A DNA stretch of 64,000 bases from Mangifera indica (GCF_011075055.1 NC_058137.1:19267463-19331462); one strand, 5' to 3'; positions 49,787-60,960 are shown, counted from the stretch's first letter. Notes: generated from the sequence alone by a model not told the origin. Translations and numbers: made by a program.

Positions 49787-51280
49787 GGCCAAAAGACTTA
49801 TTCCCACTCAACGTATGCACTTTTTTTTAAGTTTCTTTTATTAATTTTAAAAATTCAATTTATCTACTCATGAATGGTCAAGTGTGTTAATTTTAAAGGT
49901 AAAATTATTATTTTATATTTAATATTAAAAATAAATTTAAATTTGATTTCATTTTTTTCCTCTAAACCTTAAAAACTAACAATTTTTCTTTAATCCAAGT
50001 TTTTAAAAATAATATTTTCTCCTAGGGTTTCCAAACTTTTAGATTCAATTTTTTTGATGACAAAGAAACTCCTCTGGCAATATCTAGGCAACATCTCTTC
50101 CTCTTCGGTGTGTCCTCCTTCCAGTCATCCCCTTTTCAATGTTGTGCGGCGTTGTCATCGTCTTGTCTTTTCGTCGACAATAAGTCTTTGTCTCTTTGTC
50201 ATTGACAAAGACATTTGTTTCTGGACAAAGACAATATGGCATAGCGTTGGAAGGAGGACGAGCGATAGGAGGATGTATTGGAGAGGAAGAGATGTTGTCT
50301 AGAGATCGTTGGAAATGTCTCTTCGTCATTGAAAAAATGAATCTAAAAGTTTGAAAACCCTAGGGAGAAAATGGTTTTTTGAAAACTTGGATTTGGGAAA
50401 AATTGTGAATTTTTAGGATTTAGGAGGGAAATGATATATAACTTATGGAAAACTTGAAATTAGGGGTGGATTCAAGTCAGGTTGAGCCCGAACACCCCTT
50501 GGCTCGAGTTCTATTTGGACAAAAAATGGTTTGACTTGAATTCAACTTGAGTTTGTCAGCCAAAATTAAGTCTAGCTCGAGGTCGGCTCAGATAAAAAAT
50601 GGATCAACTTGATTCAGTTTGAGTTTAACTCAATTTCATAATTGGAATCGATGGTTTGAATTCGTTGCTCCGTTTAGCTTAAATTAATGATTCGAATTGA
50701 CGGTTCAAATGTATGGCTTAGATTCATGGTTCATTGACAAAACGATATCGCTTTACTGAAATAATATTTAAAATTTTTAATTCGAGTCATGAATTTGAAC
50801 TGATTCGAACCATGATTTTAAGTTGGATTGAGTTAAATACCCATTGGCTCGAGTTTGACTCAAATTTAAAAATGAGTTAAATATTTTGATTTGAGTTCAG
50901 TTCAAATTTTAATTAAATGAATTTTAATTGAGCTAAATCGCTTTCAAAAGTGAGTCGTCTTGGATCATATTAGACCTAAGTGAAATCGATGGTGGCCTAA
51001 AATTGAAAAGAGACGTAGAAGGGAATAAGGGTGAAAGGTAAGAAGAATAAATAAGTTTTTATGTAATTTGGATATTTAAAATTTTTTTTTAAAATTTTTG
51101 TTAATTTGAGATTTTATGATAACTTAAAAAATAAAATAGTAGGAATAAATAGTAATTTTACTTTCTAACATTATGTCAACTGTTTTCATTAAGTGTTTTA
51201 TTTTGGGTGAAAAAAATCATTTATATTATCTAAATGTTAAAAAAGTTTCTTACACAAAACGTTGGGTGGGATAATGTAAT
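49787..51280. mobile_element. Foldback MULE-type element, copy 5, with a nested insertion
   Basis: The left end GGCCAAAAGACTTATTCCCA is followed by the arm (actaacaatttttcttta, cctagggtttccaaac). The opposing arm is seen from about 50320 to 50448 (gtttgaaaaccctaggg, then gggaaaaattgtgaat). It is interrupted at about 50450-51000 by a GAGTTCAA-type repeat. Sequence at 51133-51277 (taattttactttctaac, aaaacgttgggtgggataa) fits the outer part of the right arm, ending near 51280 without the terminal GGCC. The nested arrangement is inferred. The opposite-strand frames at 50054-50329 are mirror images from the palindrome. Confidence 0.6.
50464..50985. repeat. GAGTTCAA/TCGAGCTC-type repeat nested in a foldback element
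   Basis: The left edge TTAGGGGTGGATTCAAGTC and the reverse complement of the right edge (TTAGGTCTAATATGATCC) are loosely inverted. The interior repeats ttgacttgaattcaac, ggctcgagtt and gagttcagttcaaat. It resembles the repeats at 34345 and 38165 in word content and may belong to the same broad group. Confidence 0.45.
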
Positions 51281-51768
51281 TTACTCTATTGAGGGGACAA
51301 AACTTGTAAACCCAAATTGAAAATGGCCGATCATATCCTATAATGATTTGACAATTCGATTTAATTATTCAAAACGAAATAATATTTTTTTATTACTATT
51401 ATTGATAAATTTTGTTATCATGATACAAATAACAATAATTAGCATAAAATAACAGTAATTAATTATAATTAACCTCGTAATAGTATGAATGGTCTTTCAT
51501 AATTTGCTCCTGTATATACATATTACGTGCGTACCAAAATTATATACAATCAACCCAAAATCGTGTTTCACGTTCGGGATGATCATTGTTTGCAATTTGC
51601 TTTACTTGAATGCACGATAAATTATTGGAAAATTTCCAATCCACTTTAGCCTTTAGATGTTTTAAAGAGAAGACTTAAATGGCAATAGCATCGTCCATCA
51701 ATGCCAATTATTAAGTGGCATATTGTACTGTTTACTATAAATGAATGTTCAAGATATAAATAAAATAA

Positions 51769-52670
51769 AGCCAAAGGACTATTTCCCACCCAAACTATAC
51801 TGAAACGTCAAAGTTCCCCCTATTAACTATAGAAATACCGTTTACCCACCTATAAGCAGTTAAAATTAACGGAACTCTAACCTCTGAAAATTTAATCTCA
51901 TTTTACCCCCTAAAAGTTTAAAATCTAACATTTTATTCGCTAAGCCAAGTTTGAAAAAATTATATTTCCCCCCTTAGGATTTAGTTTCAAACCCCGTTCA
52001 CTTTCTCCGACACCATCGCCGACCGTCTCTCCCTTCTGACGGTTTCTCTTCCACCGACGGCCCACCTCAACTCCACCCCAACCCACCCGACACCAAGAAA
52101 CTTCGTTTGGGAAGACGAGATCGATCGATCTCATATTTGTCATTCGGAAAGATGATCGTCTTCCCAGATAAAGATGACTCGTCTTCCTCTGGGAAGACGA
52201 GTTGTCTCGTCTTTGTCTGGGAAGATGATCATCTTCCCAGAAGACCAAGATGAGATCGATTGATTTCGTCTTCATCATCTGGGAAGACGATTTCTCTTCC
52301 TAGACGACGTCTCTCTGTGTCGGATGGGTTGGGGTAGAGTTGAGACAGACCGTCGGTGGAAGAGAAATCGTCGGGAGGGAGAGACGGTCGATGATGGCAT
52401 TGGAGAAAGTGAATGGGTTTGGAAACTAAACCCTAGGGGGGGAATGTGATCTTTTCAAACTTGACTTAGGGCAGAAAAGTTAGTTTTTTAAATTTAGGGG
52501 GAGAAATGAAATCATATTTAAGTTTATTTTTAATATTAAAATAAAATGACAATTTTATCCTTACTACCGTTAATTTTGATTGCTCATAAGTAGTTAAACA
52601 ATATTTTCATAGTCAATAGAGGGAACTTGGGTATTCTAACATAGTTTGGGTGGGAAATAGTCGTTTGGCC
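51769..52670. mobile_element. Foldback MULE-type element, copy 6, near-complete palindrome
   Basis: The left end AGCCAAAGGACTATTTCCC and the right end (reverse complement) GGCCAAACGACTATTTCCC both continue ACCCAAACTAT. A perfect 9-bp duplication ATAAAATAA lies at 51760-51768 and 52671-52679. The arms stay similar through cagtttgaaaa, cactttctcc, gaccgtctctccc and tttctcttccaccgacgg, about 300 bp or more per arm. The centre (52120-52290) is packed with short inverted gtcttccca/tgggaagac words. No transposase is present; the minus-strand frame 51940-52278 is an arm product. Confidence 0.9.
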
Positions 52671-53276
52671 ATAAAATAATATGACCTAACCTAACCCTTG
52701 TTCATTAAATCAGAAATAGGGTTGTTACTGCTGTTGAGGATTCCTTGGGATCCATTCATATAGTAAAATTAAAAAAAAAATTAAAGATGAATAAATATCT
52801 AAATTTTTTATCTATTAAAAATATATTTTTAAAATTAGAATAAAATTAAAGCAAGAAATACCCGTTTTGGCCTAAAATTAAAATGCAAATTCAATCCCAA
52901 GCCCAGCCATTTAAGTCACTCGGACCCACCAAGATCCGCTTAATCACATCCATCACAGAAGGATTAGAATTCTGTAAGAAAAAACTTGTTTGTGAAAATA
53001 ACGCAATACTGCCAAGAGTTTAAGAAAGCTACTCTTTTACAGCAACAGACTTATCTTGTCTTTAGCCGTAAGAGGCTGGTGATCCTTTTGATTCAATTAT
53101 ACTAACACCGACTTAAGAATTGGAGTACGGTTTGGATTTAAGGGAGTGTACAAAATTTTGAATAAAGGATAAAATTTAAATTTTAATACTTGTTACTTGA
53201 TAGAAACCGACACCTGTCAGTCACTGTTAATCTCATTACTGTAACTGTCTCCGTATTCATTTATATTAATTGGTCT

Positions 53277-53284
53277 TATTTAAG
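53277..53284 (+). promoter_or_regulatory. Candidate TATA-like element of the RING-VWA gene
   Basis: TATTTAAG lies about 105 bp before the ATG at 53389; an alternative TATATTAA lies at 53262. The leader between is CT-rich (cttcttctctat twice, 53310-53320 and 53338-53350). The choice between the two is not resolved. Confidence 0.35.
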
Positions 53285-53388
53285 CACAAAATTTATCAGC
53301 CGAGAGACTCTTCTTCTCTATGCTTAAGCTATCAAACTCTTCTTCTCTATAACAAAAAGATTTTCACCTTTGAAATTTGCTTGCGGCA

Positions 53389-55554
53389 ATGGCGCCTGGT
53401 TGGCGACGAGCTTTTTGTACTTCAATACCTAAAGAGAGAGAAGCAGCGGTGGTGACGGATAAGCAGCAGCAGCAGCATGAACAAAAACAACAACGACATT
53501 GTAATAGCCAGAGCACGAGATTGACTTCTAAATTTGGGTTTTTTTCGAATCCTTCGACGCCTAGGTTACAGTCTCAGCCAGTTTCGAGCTCGAGCATGAG
53601 ATGCAAAACCAGTACTACGACGTCGGTTCCCAGTAGCCCCAGACTTCAATGCAAAACCTCTACTGATTCTACTCCATGGAAAAGCAGTAGCACAGGGCAC
53701 AGTCCCAGATTATTCCGTTTCTCCGATGCATCTTCTCCTAAATCTCCCTCTGGCTTCTCTTTACTCAAGGCCACCTTACGTCTCTCCAAAGTAAGTCTGT
53801 TCATATTCAAGATAATCTGTAAAAATCTGTTGATTTTTTCTATTTATGAATTCAAGTATTTGTTTTTGGTTTTGCAGAGTAGATGTGGAATCTGTTTGCA
53901 GAGCGTGAAGACTGGACAAGGAACCGCCATTTTCACGGCGGAGTGTTCTCATGTATTTCATTTTCCCTGCATAACTTCTCACGTCAACAACGACAACCAT
54001 GTTTTAAGCTGCCCAGTCTGTAACACTCACTGGAAACAACTCCCTCTTTTGTTTAACCAAGACGACAACAACAAACACTTTCAAGTATCAAAAAGTTTCA
54101 AAGTTTACAATGACGACGAGTCTTTAGCATCTCCAATCTCCCTGTCTCACTTCAATCCCATTCCCGAATCCTCCGAAGAGGAAGAACACAATCAAGAATC
54201 CCAAGGATTATATTCCACCACCACCGCCTCTTCTACGTCCAACGTTCATATTGCTTTGTTGCCTGAGGCCGCAGTGGTTACGGTTGGAAGGAATTATGAG
54301 ACGTATGCTATGGTTTTGAAGGTTAAGGCGCCACCTTGTGCTGCAGCGCGTGCGATGAGACGCGCTCCTGTGGATTTAGTGACGGTTTTGGATGTGAGTT
54401 TGATCATGGGAGGGTCCAGGCTTCAGATGATGAAACGGGCGATGCGGCTGGTGATTTCGAATTTGGGTGCATCAGATCGTTTATCGATCGTTGCGTTTTC
54501 CACTGCTTCTAAAAGGTTATTGCCGTTACGGCGAATGACCGCCAATGGACGGAAGTCTGCACGCAGAATCGTGGACGCCATTGGGATTACTGGTCAAGGA
54601 ATGACTGTAAGCGACGCGCTGAAAAAAGCGGCCAAAGTACTCGAAGATCGGCGCGAGAGAAATCCCTTCTCTACCATTCTGGTTCTATCAACAAGTAACA
54701 CCTCCTCCGATCAGGGCCGTTCACTACCTGTCGTGTCGTCAACGCGCTTTTCGCACTCGGAAATCCCCGTACATACCATTGGTTTCAGTGACAACGGCGC
54801 GTCCAACCACGCCCTGCATGATGAGGCGTTTTCCAAATTCATTGGTGGATTATTGAGCGTGGTGGTCCAGGATCTGAAGCTCCAGCTGGGATTCATATCC
54901 GGATCGGGTCATACAGAGATTACTGGGGTTTATTCTCTGACGGGCCGGCCCGCATCTCTCGGATTGGGGCCAGTTCGAGTCGGGGATTTATACACGGAGG
55001 AGGAGAGAGAACTGTTAATTGAATTGAAAGTAGCCGGTTCAGCAATCGGTTCCCAACACGTGCTGTCCGTCCGGTCTTCTTACAAAGAACCATCATCACA
55101 GGAAGTGATCTTCTCTAAGGAGCAACCAATTTTGGCACCTACGCCGCAAACCGTTAGATCCTCGACTCCCAGCATCGTACGGTTGAGGAATCTCCACATA
55201 ACCTCTCGAGCCGTTGCCGAGTCTAGGAGATTAATCGAGATTAACGACTTTTGCGGAGCTTACCACTTGCTGTCTTCGGCTCGAGCTTTGTTGATGCAGA
55301 AGCGAACCAAATGGGCTGAGGAATACGTATGCGGCTTGGAAGCTGAGCTTGCCGAGTTGCACAAGCGTAGACAACAGCAGCAGGTGCAGGGTCAGAGGGG
55401 AAGAGTGAATGCACAAATGGCGGAGGAGAAGCCGGAGCCGCTGACGCCGACATCGGCTTGGAGAGCCGCGGAGAGATTGGCTAAAGTGGCTATTATGAGG
55501 AAGCATCTGAACAGAGTCAGCGATCTGCACGGCTTTGAAAATGCAAGATTTTAA
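53389..55554 (+). CDS. RING-H2 and von Willebrand A domain protein, probable WAV3/WAVH-type E3 ubiquitin ligase (692 aa, two exons)
   Basis: Exons are 53389-53790 and 53878-55554, with a GT-AG intron of 87 bp in phase 0. The ATG at 53389 has good context (GGCAATGGC). The N-terminus GWRRAFCTSIPK and the Ser-rich 'SPRL' repeats are typical of the family. The RING-H2 spans residues 137-182 (C137, C140, C157, H159, H162, C165, C179, C182). The VWA domain starts near residue 299, with the usual metal-site DxSxS read as DVSLI (306-310). A VWA C-terminal segment (AVAESRRLIEINDF) and the conserved tail TSAWRAAERLAKVAIMRK...DLHGFENARF follow. Family members transfer ubiquitin, and Arabidopsis WAV3 and its homologues act in root growth and gravitropic responses linked to auxin. 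The coding sequence is intact and GC-richer than its surroundings. Family assignment is strong; the exact orthologue is not determined. Confidence 0.93.
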   Translation: MAPGWRRAFCTSIPKEREAAVVTDKQQQQHEQKQQRHCNSQSTRLTSKFGFFSNPSTPRLQSQPVSSSSMRCKTSTTTSVPSSPRLQCKTSTDSTPWKSSSTGHSPRLFRFSDASSPKSPSGFSLLKATLRLSKVSLFIFKIICKNLLIFSIYEFKYLFLVLQSRCGICLQSVKTGQGTAIFTAECSHVFHFPCITSHVNNDNHVLSCPVCNTHWKQLPLLFNQDDNNKHFQVSKSFKVYNDDESLASPISLSHFNPIPESSEEEEHNQESQGLYSTTTASSTSNVHIALLPEAAVVTVGRNYETYAMVLKVKAPPCAAARAMRRAPVDLVTVLDVSLIMGGSRLQMMKRAMRLVISNLGASDRLSIVAFSTASKRLLPLRRMTANGRKSARRIVDAIGITGQGMTVSDALKKAAKVLEDRRERNPFSTILVLSTSNTSSDQGRSLPVVSSTRFSHSEIPVHTIGFSDNGASNHALHDEAFSKFIGGLLSVVVQDLKLQLGFISGSGHTEITGVYSLTGRPASLGLGPVRVGDLYTEEERELLIELKVAGSAIGSQHVLSVRSSYKEPSSQEVIFSKEQPILAPTPQTVRSSTPSIVRLRNLHITSRAVAESRRLIEINDFCGAYHLLSSARALLMQKRTKWAEEYVCGLEAELAELHKRRQQQQVQGQRGRVNAQMAEEKPEPLTPTSAWRAAERLAKVAIMRKHLNRVSDLHGFENARF

Positions 55555-57419
55555 TATTAATATTAATAGTAATATATATTTGTTTTCTAAATATTTGTGA
55601 TAGAAAAGGGAAATATAATATGAATAGTAGGAATATGAATAAAAATAATTGAAATTATTGGTATATAGTGACAAGAAGCAGTAGAGGACGGCTAGGCCCT
55701 TTCTGCAGAGGGTAAAAGGACAGATAGTGAAATGAAAGAAAAGCCTTAAAAGCCATATGAGATGAACTACTGAGTTTTCAGGACTCTCTTTTGTCATTAT
55801 TATTCATTAAAAATAATTGAAATTCAGTATAAAATAACGACGAAAACTTGGTAGGGAATGGGGGTCTTTTCTTTGTTTGTTTGTTTGTATGTGTTTAGAT
55901 TTTTGTGTTATTTTGTTGGTTTGGGCCTCAAATCTCATGACTGCAATGTGCCGAGGAATTGAATTGAATGTGTTTTTGCATGTAAAATATATTGAAATGG
56001 ATAAATTATTTTGTTTTTGTGTGTGGGGGATCTTGATGGGTAAATGACAAAAGGGTTTTTTAATCTTAATAGAATAGCATCCAATTTATTTTTCTAAATC
56101 AATCAAGTTTGAAATAAGAGGGCAGACTGGGACTCAATCCACTGTTTATAAGACTCCTGCTTGAAATTAATGTACAATTTTTCTCTCTATGACAAAATTG
56201 GCTTATGTAGAGCTGTTGCTGTTGAATGGAATTAGGAGCTTACGCCCCGTGTTGCCACTCACTCGGTCATAATACTTCGCAGAAATAACTTAGCCTATAA
56301 ACCAACCCCTTATTTAGTATTAGAGCTTCTTTTTTTCGTAGATTTGTTGAAAATTAGTATTTTGTTGTATGGAAGAAGTATATATTGTCCCTAGATACTG
56401 TATCAGTATTATTGCAGAAGCAATTTCCCTGCTCTAGTACGGAAAGTAGCAAAATTCCTGACACTATCATTGTATGATCTGTATTTGAAGACCCTCTTAA
56501 ATTCTGCTTATATCCATCTCCATCTGCTTGCATATACTTCTCTTATAAAATAGACAGTTTGTGTGAAATCAACATTCAGATAATAGCTCTATACTAATTT
56601 ACCCTAATTATCTCAAACTTCGTTCCTTTTTCACCAAAAACTATGAACAGTAGTAAACCATCTGTCCCTTGAAGTGAGGGAGTGCATCCGAAGCTCCAAA
56701 TTTAATGCCTACCAGTTGTCTTCTGCTTTAGTACAGTATGTTACCACAATCATCCTTAAGCATATCCTAGAAGAATGGACCCAAAAGGGTTACGCTCCTG
56801 TATAAGATTTAATATATATGATCAGATATAAAATCATATAATTCTATTATACACAATTTACATATAAGATATAAAATATTAAATGAAAACTTAAGATTTA
56901 TAAAAATACTTGAAACCTCTTAAATAACAAATTTTAATAGAAATAACCCACTATATTGGTTTATGAGTTGGGATCTAACCAATATATATAATAATTTAAT
57001 AACTCTTATTAAAGATTTAATAAATCTTAAAATATATACTACTATCGTCTATTCAAATAATAACATTTAAATATATTGAGTTTATCTTTATTGATCGTTT
57101 AAGTTTATTTATAAACTGTCGTTAAACTATTCAATTATTTGATTTTATTAAACCAAATTTTTCTAACTTTTTTTCACTTTGACAATATTAATTATTTTTA
57201 CTTTATTTTAGAAAAAAATAATTTTAGACTCTTGGGTACTCAACATTTTAACTTTACGTGGTCATTATTTTAAGAAAACAAATAGTCCAAAGACAAAATT
57301 ACACTATAATAATCTATCCAATTAATATGGTCACTAATAATGAACCAAAACATTACTTATGTCATTTAATCAACAAAAGATTGTTTATTATCATAATTAT
57401 TAATAATCAAATCAAAACA
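55555..57419. other. 3' flank of the RING-VWA gene and AT-rich intergenic sequence
   Basis: No gene is recognised. Presumed 3' UTR covers the first 200-300 bases. The rest is AT-rich with no TIR or array I could define. The minus-strand frame 55231-55797 only mirrors the end of the gene. Confidence 0.4.
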
Positions 57420-59340
57420 GATTAGTGATCTATGAATGTGGCAAAAATAACACGTAATCATGTGATCTCAAATGGTGTTATCTCTTTGTTAATCTTCTCT
57501 ATGATTTCTCTTTAACTTTTATGTTTTAAAAGAAATAAGAGAAATCCTTGTACATTTCAACCTTACTTAAGATATCACGAAACATATGCATGCAACTATT
57601 ATACTCAAAAAAAACTTTTGTCATAAGACACATAGTATACCATAACTGTATATATGCACATATATCCATATACAAATAAATATATCAATGTGATCATGAT
57701 AAAAAATAATTATCAACAAATTACAATACAAAACTCTCACTTACCCTAAATATTAAAAGACCTTAAACATCCTCATATTTTCAACATGACTTTATGTGCT
57801 ATAGGCTTTATTTCTTTGGTTAGAGGTTTAACCTATATCAACTCTATATTTATGTACTTTATATTAATATCCCTTTTCTTTACGAGGTTTATAACTATAA
57901 AGTATTTTATTTTTGTATGTCTCAATCTATTGATAGTCTTATTACTTTTAGTAAAAAACATAATTGCGCTGCTATCACAATCAATAGAGTTGACATTAAG
58001 TAGTCTAAAAATGTATAATCCTTTGACCATAAAACTTGAGAAGTTGCCTCATAGCAAGCTACGAATTCAATGTCCATAGTTAACACTGCCAGTAACGACT
58101 ACTTAATACTTTTCTAAAATGTAACCCTTTCAGCGAGTATAATAATATAGCTCAAAATAAATTTAGATCATATTTTGCAAAATCTCATTACCTCTTAAAC
58201 CACAACCCAATAACAAAACTTGGATTTGACAAACATTGATTGAAAACCTTAAATGCAAAAGTTCTATTAGGATCATGCATATTTGTGCATTCATCAAACT
58301 ACCAATAATATCATCATAAGGGACATTTTACATGAATTCCCTTTTAACCTCATTCTTAACACACTGTTTGATATTAAACTTATCTCATTTCACAACAAAC
58401 ACAACTTGTCTTGTAACTATGCAAGTTGATTCTTTTAAGCACACATTTCATGCATAAACTTTGAGATAAGTCAAAAGTTCACATCTTATCACAATGGATC
58501 ACATTACTAAAAACAAATGATGCACTTCTAAGATCTTTCACATCATAAGTCTTGGATAAAAATGACTTTATCTCATGAAACAAGTTGATATCACTGTATC
58601 AACATATTGAATCATATCATAAAAGACAAATCTACTTCTACTAATCTTCATATACTTATATTGGTCCAATTTGTTATCTATAAAGCCATGTGAAATTGAA
58701 ACTTCATTAAAATTGAAACACCAATGTCAAGAAGTCTATTTCAACCATAAATATACTTCTTAAGATTACATATTAAAAGCTTCATTCATTGTAACTTTGA
58801 TAAATATGATTGCACCATATAGATTTCCTTACTAAGAATTATGTTCAAACATATAGTTTTCATATCCTTCTAGTAAAGCTCTAATCCAAATGAGCTACAA
58901 ATGCTATCAGGTTATTACATGAATCTCATAAATTATTATCAATCATAGACTTTATCTTTTCTTATATCACTATAAATACTTGTCAGATTGATAATTCATG
59001 AAGGCTGACTAATAACATAATCTCCCTTATTGAGATACATATAACAAATACTTAATGATAACAAATCATTTTTTTATAATGGATTTTCTCATTAGAGTTT
59101 CCATAGCTATACCAATCATATATGACTCATCTACCATGAGATTCACTTTCAATTCTTTAGTGGGAACATCCTTTAAAGTGATCTTAAAGTCCATGGGATT
59201 TTGTAAACCTTATTGGCTTCCACTATTATTTCAACCATGACACTATCATACTTTATGGACATTCCAAAAATTAGATGAAAGAGTAATATTTTCGATAGTC
59301 TCAAGACTCGATAACTTTGTTATATTGAAGTAAATTACCT
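57420..59340 (-). pseudogene. Decayed Ty1/copia pol and 3' LTR-like sequence, minus strand
   Basis: The minus-strand frame 58030-57833 reads SIDCDSSAIMFF, then TKIKYFIVINLVKKRDINIK, the RNase H end of copia pol. Higher coordinates carry decayed RT sequence collinear with 31380-32830. Lower coordinates (57420-57780), reverse-complemented, match the 3' sequence of the plus-strand copy at 41540-42050 (for example gagaaatcata, gatcacat...gttattt..tgccaca). It is therefore a third member of the same copia family. No open pol frame remains. Confidence 0.75.
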
Positions 59341-59559
59341 TATCAAAGACGATGAGTGATTGGACAATTTAGACTAGAGAGAGATTGCCTAGAGAGAGTT
59401 CATTATAGTGCTTACATTGATTCCCTAAGATCAAGTTAGGTATCGATAACATAAGATCAAGATAACCTAGGTAGTAGAGGAAAGATATCAATTGAGATTT
59501 TGAGATTGTAGGATAGATCATCCCTATTTTCTGAGTTTTATACTCATTCCCTTCTTTTG

Positions 59560-59940
59560 CATTTTACAAGTGACAAGGTTAGAGGTGATGATGAAGGGGA
59601 GGCGACAACTCAGTGATAGAGTGATATCTGAGAAATAAACTCATAGGCGTAAATATCTTGACTAGTGAACTTTGAGAATATTATGATTATAGATTTTATT
59701 TTACTAGTACATAGGTTATTTATTGAGTTGAGAAATATTAATATGCTTGGGTATGCTTTTGGATAATATATATTTTTAATTTTTACAATAAAAGACTTTG
59801 ATGAATTATTTAGATATGAGATTTTTGCATGCAAATATAGGTTTATGGATTAATTTTAATTATCTACTCATGTATAGTAGATTTTGGTAGCACTTTACCC
59901 TGAATGGTAAGATATTTGGAATGAGGGTGTTACACTATTT
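59560..59940 (+). mobile_element. Possible gypsy-type LTR 3' edge
   Basis: Sequence ending gagggtgttaca at about 59935 followed by ctatttggg resembles the usual end of plant gypsy LTRs followed by a degraded primer site. The matching start was not found, so this is tentative. Confidence 0.3.
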
Positions 59941-60039
59941 GGGTCTTGCTCAATTACTGAAGAATTATTATGGATTATAAATTGGGATGACTATATCAAT
60001 ATTACTTGTTCGAGTAAAAACACTATCTCATATGAAACA

Positions 60040-60960
60040 GTATACTATACCAATGAGACTGGATTGATACAAAGATTTATCACTTTGGCCATATGAGCAT
60101 CATTGTGCAATCTATTCACCTACACAAACTAAACTAGACTCTTCTTCAAGCAAGTGTACCTTACTATGGGTATAGTGTCCTACCACAAACTTGCCCTACT
60201 ACGGGCGATATAGGGCGTATAATTCACGATACATTTTTGTAATGACCTTAATGACCACAAGTCATGGCTAGCATTTATACATCTTGAGCCATTAAATCAA
60301 CTCAGGCTTACATTAGTTTTTACCCTAACTTACATCTCTCGCCATAATTATCATCTCCCTTAGACACATATGTACTATTGCATACCCTAAAAGTTTGTAC
60401 TATCCTTCGAGACAATACCTCAAATACAACTTATTTCTCATCATTTTACTATTCATTATTAGTCATGTACGGGTGTACACTATTAGGTGTGCAAGTGTAC
60501 ATCCACCCTTTGATGTACGACTAATCCCTTATGGATATACATGTTTAATAACTCTATGTACAAGTGTGCATAGTCGCATGCACATGTGTACATCCTACTT
60601 TTCCCATGCATGACTTAACTCCCTACTGTGACTTCACGTATAGGCATGTACATGAGTGCACGGTTAAGTGCATGGGTGTATAACCTTTTCTAATTTTCTA
60701 ACACATCTTTTTTGACCTACATACTTCCTAAGGATATTATTGTTATTCTTCCTTACATATGATTGTCCACACTAGACATACGAGCATACCCTACATCCTA
60801 GTCTATGAGTCATCGGTTAGTGATGTGTGACCTTCATACGATCACTAGAAAATCTTTTATGTAAGTTTTAGTTTTGCATGTGTAGGTGCACACATCCTCG
60901 TGCACAATACATGACCTAAAATAAAACTATTCTAGGCATGTCACGATCGTGACTAACCTT
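60040..60960 (-). mobile_element. Ty3/gypsy LTR-like segment, copy 3
   Basis: From about 60040 the sequence is collinear with 35190-35950 and 38950-39700 (ccactat.agact, actatg, ccctactacgggcg, aatgaccttaatgacc, gtttgtactatcc, acttcctaagg). At the place where those copies hold gagcattca-type repeats, this one holds many gtgtaca/tgcac words (60460-60700). Boundaries are uncertain. Confidence 0.5.

Noticed and set aside
50054..50329. Opposed 81- and 82-codon frames
   Set aside because: They are mirror products of the palindrome of foldback copy 5 and carry no domain.
51940..52278. 112-codon minus-strand frame
   Set aside because: It covers one arm and the centre of foldback copy 6 and has no homologous motif.
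53377..53388. Possible extension of the RING-VWA protein upstream from a TTG codon
   Set aside because: The ATG at 53389 has good context and gives the N-terminus expected for the family; TTG is not a normal plant start.
55231..55797. 188-codon minus-strand frame at the end of the RING-VWA gene
   Set aside because: Antisense to conserved coding sequence and running into AT-rich 3' flank; no domain.
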